NCBI GenBank assembly: GCA_018223375.1
Contig: JAGTTS010000004.1
Coordinates: 248,001-312,000 of the forward strand
DNA: 64,000 nucleotides
Direction: 5' to 3'
Source: Clostridiaceae bacterium Marseille-Q3526
GTDB lineage: Bacteria > Bacillota > Clostridia > Lachnospirales > Lachnospiraceae
The notes under the pieces are model-generated. The model was given only the letters and a program-made list of their open reading frames with translations, had not been told where the DNA came from and did no database searches. Below, piece after piece: positions 58,689-64,000 of the stretch; within the stretch, counting starts at the first letter, position 1, and the number at the start of each line of letters is the position of its first letter. A program made the translations under genes and the position numbers.

Positions 58689-59840
58689 CTAACGGATATG
58701 CTCCTTTACAGCCTGGCTGACCGCGTCGGCCACTCTCGGATCAAAGGCAGCCGGAAGAATATTGACGTCGCTTAATTCCTCCTCAGATACCAGGGAAGCG
58801 ATGGCCTCGGCCGCCGCTAATTTCATCTCCTCTGTGATGGCGCAGGCCCGTCCCTCTAAAGCGCCCCGGAAAATGCCAGGGAAGATCAGGACGTTATTAA
58901 CCTGGTTGGGGAAGTCAGAACGTCCGGTTCCAACGACTCTGGCTCCTGCCTCTCTGGCTAGATCCGGCATGATCTCAGGAACCGGATTGGCCATGGCGAA
59001 GAGAATCGCGTCATGGTTCATGGAAGCGACCATCTCAGGCGTCACGATGCCTGGAGCGGAGACTCCCACAAAGATATCCGCGCTCTTTAAGGCGTCTGCC
59101 AGGCTTCCGGTCCGCTTTCCGAGATTGGTCACTTTGGCCATCTTTTCCTGCATCCAGTTGAGACCCTCCATGCCCTCGCAGATCATGCCCGCCTTGTCGC
59201 AGAGGGTGATATTCTGAAAACCGTATGTAAGGAGTAGCTTTGTGATGGCGATTCCCGCGCTGCCCGCGCCGTTTACAACGACCTGGGCTGTCTCCTTCTT
59301 CTTTCCCGTTACCTTTAAGGCGTTGATAATGCCGGCCAGCACTACGATTGCAGTGCCGTGCTGATCATCGTGGAAAACAGGGATGGAGAGGCGCTCTTTT
59401 AAGCGCTCCTCAATTTCAAAGCACCGGGGAGCGGAGATATCCTCCAGGTTGATGCCGCCGAAAGCAGGAGCAATGCGGACAACGGTCTCAATAATTTCCT
59501 CTGTGTCCTGGGTGTCCAGGCAGATGGGGAAGGCGTTGATCCCGCCGAACTCCTTGAAGAGGACGGCTTTGCCTTCCATAACCGGCATGGCTGCCAGCGG
59601 TCCGATATTTCCCAGGCCCAGAACGGCGCTTCCGTCGGATACCACGGCTACGGTGTTGGATTTGATCGTGTATGTGTAGGCTGCCTCCGGATTCTCGGCG
59701 ATCACCTTGCATGGCTCCGCCACGCCGGGCGTGTAGGCCAGAGCTAAATCCTCGCGGCTTTTAACGGCTGCCTTGGAGACGGTCTCAATTTTTCCATTCC
59801 ACTCCTCATGGAGTTTCAGAGCTTTTTCACTGTTTGTCAT
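58689..59840 (-). CDS. NAD(P)-dependent malic enzyme
   Basis: 383 aa, the short bacterial malic enzyme type. AYTPGVAEPCKVIAENPEAA with the catalytic Tyr opens the N-terminal domain, Lys and metal-site residues are in VLFKEFGGINAFPICLDTQD, EDISAPRCFEIEERLKERL and FHDDQHGTAIVVLAGIINAL, and the Rossmann loop is VVNGAGSAGIAI. It converts malate to pyruvate and CO2 with NAD(P) reduction. The cofactor cannot be decided from the sequence. GAAAGGGATCG lies ahead of the start. Confidence 0.95.
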   Translation of the reverse strand: MTNSEKALKLHEEWNGKIETVSKAAVKSREDLALAYTPGVAEPCKVIAENPEAAYTYTIKSNTVAVVSDGSAVLGLGNIGPLAAMPVMEGKAVLFKEFGGINAFPICLDTQDTEEIIETVVRIAPAFGGINLEDISAPRCFEIEERLKERLSIPVFHDDQHGTAIVVLAGIINALKVTGKKKETAQVVVNGAGSAGIAITKLLLTYGFQNITLCDKAGMICEGMEGLNWMQEKMAKVTNLGKRTGSLADALKSADIFVGVSAPGIVTPEMVASMNHDAILFAMANPVPEIMPDLAREAGARVVGTGRSDFPNQVNNVLIFPGIFRGALEGRACAITEEMKLAAAEAIASLVSEEELSDVNILPAAFDPRVADAVSQAVKEHIR

Positions 59841-60018
59841 AATGCGATCCCTTTCTTTTCTGAGATTTTATTCCTGATAATATCTATCATATCAAGTTTA
59901 TTTTCTGAAATCAAGCCTTTGCCAAAAAGTCGATTTTATGTAGTGTAATTGAAAGGAAAGTATGCTAAAATAGAAAACAGATTTTGGAAGCAATACGAAT
60001 ACTGCAGGTGAGAATGCT

Positions 60019-63000
60019 ATGAGAGAACGAATCAACCGGCTGGCCATAGGCATTGTGGATACATCAAAACCAAAGGTGATCTGGACGCCGGATGCGATAG
60101 AAGAGACAATCAGAACAAATACAACGGTAAGAAGAGAACTGTTTATCGGAACCGAGGGCGGAGGAAGCGTCAAGGGACTGGCGTATTCCACCAGCGACAG
60201 AGTCCGGATCTTTGCGGATCACGCGTCCTTTGGCGGAGTGAGGAACCGGATCGCTTATGAGGTGGACACTTCCTTTATGGAGGCTGGTGATGAGATTGAC
60301 GGAATGTTCAATCTGGTCACCAGCTGCGGAGAGATAGAAATTCCCTATGTGTTTTATGTGGATCTGGCTGCGTCGGGAAGCGTGCTGAGCAGCCTTAAGA
60401 CGCCGGAGGATTTTGCCAGACTGGCGGGGAGAGACGGAGATACGGCTCTCAGGCTGCTAGATTATCCTGATTTTGCAGAAGCGCCCTTTATGCAGGATCC
60501 CCATGTGCGGGCGGTATACGAGGGGCTGAAGGGACACGGCAGCAGGCAGTGCTTTCTGGAAGAATTTCTGAATGGGCTCGGAGTAAAGGAGCCCTTCTGT
60601 ATTTTTTTCGATGAAGAGCAGAAAACCTACGAGAATCCGTCCGGCCATATTCAGGACTCCATTGAGATTAAGAGCAGAGGGTGGGGATATATCTGCCTGG
60701 AAGCAGAGGCAGACGGAGATTTTATCCACCTGTTAAAGCGCACCGTGACTCAGGAAGACTTTAAAAACGGAGTATGCTCTCTTCCGTTTCAGATTTTGTC
60801 AGAAAACCTTCACGGGGGAAGGAATTACGGCGCTGTCTTTGTGACGGCCGCCGGGGAGACGCACAAGATTTCCATTTCCGTGACAGTGGGAGGCGAGAAG
60901 GCCCAGAAAAGCATTTCCTTCCGGGAGGATCTGAGAAATTATATGGAGCTGCGGCTGCAGTACGAGGCTCTCGCAGAGCCGTCTTACGAGTCTGGCGGCG
61001 AGGGAGAAGAGGAACAGGAGGAGAACCAGACCAGGCAGACAGGCAGGAAGAAGAAAAAGCCTGAGGTTAAGGACGAGAGAACGCTTAGCCAGAGGCGTCT
61101 GGCTTCTTCTATGGGACGTCTGCTGTCCCAGATGAAAATTTCCTATGAAGACAGCGCGGTCCGCCTGCTGGAGGCGGAGCACCTTTTGGCTGTGGGGCGC
61201 AGAGACCGGGCTCAGGCTATCCTGGATTCTGTCAGGGAACAGATCCTCGCGGAGCGTGACAGCAGAGTTATGAACTATCTGCTGTTCCAGTATATCCAGG
61301 TTTCCCTGTCAGGCGACGAGGCGCAGAGAGACGCTCTCCTGAGGCTGCTGCGCCGCCATCTGGCGGCAGAACCGGGAAACTTCTATTTATATATGATGAT
61401 TCTCCGTCTGGATCCGGAGCTGGCCGCCAGCCCGGCCGCCGTCTATGCAGATCTGCGCAGACAATTCAGAGAGGGAGCCGCCAGCCCGTTCCTGTTTCTG
61501 GAAGCCTGCAGAATTCTGGCGAAGGAACCGGAGTTTCTGAGGAATATGGAGCCCTTTGAGTCCCATGTGATCTATTTTGGAGCCAGAAGAGGACTGCTGT
61601 CTGAGGAAACGGCTCTGGCCGCGGCAGATGTGATTGACAGGAAAAAGGAATTTTGGCCCTTTGGGCTTAAAATACTGACAGCTCTTTATGCCCAGTTCGA
61701 GAATACGGAGATCCTTTCCGCTGTCTGTGCCATGCTGATCCGCGGGGGATGCCGGGAAAACAAGTATTTTCCATGGTACGAAAAGGGCGTAGAGGCAAAG
61801 CTGGCTCTGACAAAGCTCTACGAGTACTATCTGTACTGCCTTCCGGAAAATTACGAAAAGCCTCTTTCCAGGGAAATGCTTCTCTATTTTTCTTATGGAA
61901 ATGAACTGAATGAGAAGGGAAAGGCCAGACTGTACCGGAATGTGCTGGAATTTTACCGGGATGACGAGTCGATGTTCCGGTTTTATGAGAGGGAAATTGA
62001 AAAATTCGCTCTTTCCCAGCTGTTTGCGGGAAAGATCAGCAGAGATCTGGCGGTGATTTACAAAACGGTGATTTACCCGGATGTGGTGGACCGGCAGCTG
62101 GCCAGGGTGCTTCCGTCTGTGCTGAAATCCAACTGCATTACGGTGAAGGACAGCCGTATCCGGTATGTCATAGTGCGCCATGAGGAGCTGACGACAGAGG
62201 ATGCCTATCCTTTGACAGAGCAGACCGCCTATGTGCCTCTTTTTTCCAGCCGCGATATCCTGATGTTCCAGGACGAGGCTGGGAACCGGTTTATGAGCAC
62301 GCCTTACGAGACGTCTGCGGCCATGGAAGGAGAAGAACTGGCTAAGCGGTGCTTTCAGGTGTATCCGGAGCATCCGAGCCTGCTGTTAAATGCCTGCCAG
62401 AGGGCTCTTGACCGGGAGGAGAAGGAGAGAGCGGGAGCGGTTGGATCCATGACGGAAAACGAGGAGGAAATCCTTGTGAAAGCGCTTTCAGAGCCGTCGC
62501 TTTACCCGATTTACAGGAAAAAGATTATGTCTGCCCTGATCCGGCGCTATGTGGACAGTCTGGCCCTGGGCGGACAGGGAGACAGAGAGAGGGCGGCTGC
62601 CTTCCTGCTGGCTGCTGACAAGGATTCCATAAGCCCTGATGAGAGAGCGCAGATTATGAAAGCGCTGATTGCCCAGGGCTGCTATTCAGAGGCATACGAT
62701 ATGCTGTGCCGATATGGAAGCGAACGGCTGGAGACGGCTGAACTGAAAAAGCTGGTTGTAAAAATGCTGTTAGAGAGCCTGATGCGGGAGGATGAGCGCC
62801 TGTTAAATCTTTCTTTCCAGATTTTCCAGGAGGGCAGAGCGGACGGCGCTATTCTCAGCTATCTGTGCGAATACTTTAACGGAACGGTGGATCAGATGTT
62901 CTGCATTCTGCTGGCGGCTGTCAGAGATCAGGCGGATACCGCAGATATGGAAGAGCGGCTGCTCTGCCAGATGCTGTTTACCGGCTGCACAGAAAAGATA

Positions 63001-63720
63001 GACCGGGTGTTTGACCTGTACGCATCCAGGAAAAAGACCAGGGAAATGATTGTAAAGGCCTATTTTACCGTAAAGTGCATCGAGTATTTTATGGAGGAAA
63101 AACCGGCTCAGGACAAAGTGTTCGCCTACCTGGAGGGAGCGGTCTACAACAGCTCCGACCGGGACCGGATCCCGGATATTTACCTGCTGGCCCTGACCAA
63201 GTATTACGCTTCTCTGCCGTCTCTCACGAAGGAGCAGGAGGAGCTGTGCAGAGCGGTTACAGAGGTGCTGTTGGAGGCTGGCATGGAATTTGCCTATTTT
63301 AAAGAATTATCCAGGTTTGCGGCTGTGCCGGAACGGCTTCTCGACAAAGAGATGATCGAATTCCACGGGGAAAAGGATTCAGATCCTGTGCTGATGGTGC
63401 GCGTGCTTCCAGAGGAGCAGGAGTTTGTCTGCGAGGAGATGAAGGAAGTTTACAAGGGCATTTTCGTGCGGGAAAAGGTGGTTTTTGAGGGGGAGGTCCT
63501 GGAGTACCAGATTTACAGGAAACGGGGGGATCAGGCCCCTGCCGTTTCCGGAAGCCTGGAGCGCAGAGAGCCGCCGGTAAAGCGGGAGGGAACGCGCTTT
63601 GCGCTTCTCAACCAGATGGGACTGAGCTTTGACATGAAAAATGAAAATACCCTGAGAAGCCAGATGGAGGAGTACCTGACGGCTGACGCTGTTTCCCAGG
63701 CGCTGTTCGGACTTCTCTAA
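60019..63720 (+). CDS. Large DUF5717-type protein
   Basis: 1233 aa without signal peptide or transmembrane segments. The first 130 residues are beta-rich (RRELFIGTEGGGSVKGLAYS, RVRIFADHASFGGVRNRIAY), then comes a short acidic/Lys-rich linker (EGEEEQEENQTRQTGRKKKK, about 330-350) and then a very long helical part of TPR-like helix pairs (LLAVGRRDRAQAILDSVREQ, LALTKLYEYYLYCLPENYEK) up to the end. I associate this architecture with DUF5717 of Lachnospiraceae. It is followed by an Hsp70-like gene 87 bases later, a pairing that suggests a common complex. The function is not known. Confidence 0.75.
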   Translation: MRERINRLAIGIVDTSKPKVIWTPDAIEETIRTNTTVRRELFIGTEGGGSVKGLAYSTSDRVRIFADHASFGGVRNRIAYEVDTSFMEAGDEIDGMFNLVTSCGEIEIPYVFYVDLAASGSVLSSLKTPEDFARLAGRDGDTALRLLDYPDFAEAPFMQDPHVRAVYEGLKGHGSRQCFLEEFLNGLGVKEPFCIFFDEEQKTYENPSGHIQDSIEIKSRGWGYICLEAEADGDFIHLLKRTVTQEDFKNGVCSLPFQILSENLHGGRNYGAVFVTAAGETHKISISVTVGGEKAQKSISFREDLRNYMELRLQYEALAEPSYESGGEGEEEQEENQTRQTGRKKKKPEVKDERTLSQRRLASSMGRLLSQMKISYEDSAVRLLEAEHLLAVGRRDRAQAILDSVREQILAERDSRVMNYLLFQYIQVSLSGDEAQRDALLRLLRRHLAAEPGNFYLYMMILRLDPELAASPAAVYADLRRQFREGAASPFLFLEACRILAKEPEFLRNMEPFESHVIYFGARRGLLSEETALAAADVIDRKKEFWPFGLKILTALYAQFENTEILSAVCAMLIRGGCRENKYFPWYEKGVEAKLALTKLYEYYLYCLPENYEKPLSREMLLYFSYGNELNEKGKARLYRNVLEFYRDDESMFRFYEREIEKFALSQLFAGKISRDLAVIYKTVIYPDVVDRQLARVLPSVLKSNCITVKDSRIRYVIVRHEELTTEDAYPLTEQTAYVPLFSSRDILMFQDEAGNRFMSTPYETSAAMEGEELAKRCFQVYPEHPSLLLNACQRALDREEKERAGAVGSMTENEEEILVKALSEPSLYPIYRKKIMSALIRRYVDSLALGGQGDRERAAAFLLAADKDSISPDERAQIMKALIAQGCYSEAYDMLCRYGSERLETAELKKLVVKMLLESLMREDERLLNLSFQIFQEGRADGAILSYLCEYFNGTVDQMFCILLAAVRDQADTADMEERLLCQMLFTGCTEKIDRVFDLYASRKKTREMIVKAYFTVKCIEYFMEEKPAQDKVFAYLEGAVYNSSDRDRIPDIYLLALTKYYASLPSLTKEQEELCRAVTEVLLEAGMEFAYFKELSRFAAVPERLLDKEMIEFHGEKDSDPVLMVRVLPEEQEFVCEEMKEVYKGIFVREKVVFEGEVLEYQIYRKRGDQAPAVSGSLERREPPVKREGTRFALLNQMGLSFDMKNENTLRSQMEEYLTADAVSQALFGLL

Positions 63721-63807
63721 CCTAACAGAGAGGCAGAAGCAGACGGGGAAGGGCAGACAGGGAAAATGGACAGGATCAAGTAATAGAAGAAAGGGGCTTG
63801 CTGAGAG

Positions 63808-64000
63808 ATGGACGGACTTGTACTGGGAGTTGACCTGTGCGATACCTATACGTCCATAACGGCGCTGGAGCCGGAACGGACATGGACGATCAAGACAGCG
63901 ATCTGCAAAAACAGACAATCAGAGGAGTGGTATGTGGGGGAGGAAGCCTCCGCCCGCGCCATGGCAGGCGATCCGCACTGGGACAGTCTTCTCTCCAGAA
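63808..64000 (+). CDS. Hsp70-like protein, N-terminal part (window edge)
   Basis: The first 64 codons of a gene that leaves the window. MDGLVLGVDLCDTYTSITAL has the phosphate-1 loop of the actin/Hsp70 fold (GVDLCDTYT in place of GIDLGTTNS) and continues with WTIKTAICKNRQSEEWYVGE, equal to the early DnaK strands. AGAAAGGGG precedes the ATG. It fits a divergent Hsp70 relative (DUF5716-like) that accompanies the DUF5717-type gene. The missing part prevents a firmer call. Confidence 0.7.
   Translation, partial: MDGLVLGVDLCDTYTSITALEPERTWTIKTAICKNRQSEEWYVGEEASARAMAGDPHWDSLLSR

Noticed and set aside
61387..62373. Minus-strand open frame of 328 codons inside the DUF5717-type gene
   Set aside because: No ribosome site or recognisable domain, and the plus-strand frame runs through without a break.

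Overview
The window looks like a chromosomal segment of a Gram-positive gut anaerobe of the Lachnospiraceae (Clostridium/Enterocloster-like). The signs are strong AGGAGG ribosome binding sites, T-box and TPP riboswitches, the tig-clpP-clpX-lon-ysxC cluster, DUF4364 and DUF5717 type proteins, a desulfoferrodoxin and a molybdenum hydroxylase operon. The genus is an inference. Core genes are GC-richer than two islands, the CRISPR-Cas locus and an integrated element, which are visibly AT-rich.

Layout: (1) 1-4.5 kb holds the 5' end of tyrA, a divergent EF-G paralogue and rpoN. (2) 4.8-11.4 kb is a type II-A CRISPR-Cas locus: tracrRNA on the minus strand under a consensus promoter, then cas9, cas1, cas2, csn2 and a seven-spacer array. 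cas9 carries a 2-nt frameshift right after the codon of its first RuvC aspartate. (3) 11.8-16.0 kb has a modular palindromic repeat, a surface protein with an 11-T tract, and leuS with its T-box leader. (4) 16,033-34,192 is an 18.1-kb integrated element bounded by 49-bp direct repeats in the leuS terminator. It carries a tyrosine integrase, divergent repressor/Cro genes, an excisionase-like gene, a primase-like protein, a RepA-type ATPase next to phased iterons, a terminase-small-subunit-like protein, a second small tyrosine recombinase, a 1208-aa tail tape measure protein, two antirepressors and a membrane protein. It has no large terminase, portal, capsid, tail tube or lysis genes, which suggests a phage satellite or a cut-down prophage. 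A type I toxin-antitoxin module (holin-like peptide plus antisense RNA) lies behind the integrase, and a diverged second copy lies just outside the right attachment site.

(5) 34.8-41.4 kb: DUF2812-type membrane protein, a possible HEPN-like protein, an L,D-transpeptidase and, on the minus strand, a TPP-riboswitch-controlled thiamine-precursor ABC transporter with a TatD-family gene. (6) 41.6-48.2 kb: desulfoferrodoxin, small conserved genes, a three-subunit molybdenum hydroxylase operon ending in a MocA-like cytidylyltransferase, and a CYTH protein. (7) 48.3-57.8 kb: the second modular repeat, a DUF975 protein, a DJ-1/PfpI protein, then tig, clpP, clpX, lon and ysxC (protein folding, proteolysis and ribosome assembly) and an MFS permease. 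(8) 57.9-64 kb: small membrane protein, DUF4364 regulator, malic enzyme, a 1233-aa DUF5717-type protein and the start of an Hsp70-like gene.

The most notable points are the satellite-like element that keeps a tape measure gene, the paired type I toxin modules at its right boundary, the iteron origin, the small recombinase with its own dyad sites, the cas9 frameshift, and the two-module repeat that occurs in permuted order. All family assignments come from reading motifs, without database searches.
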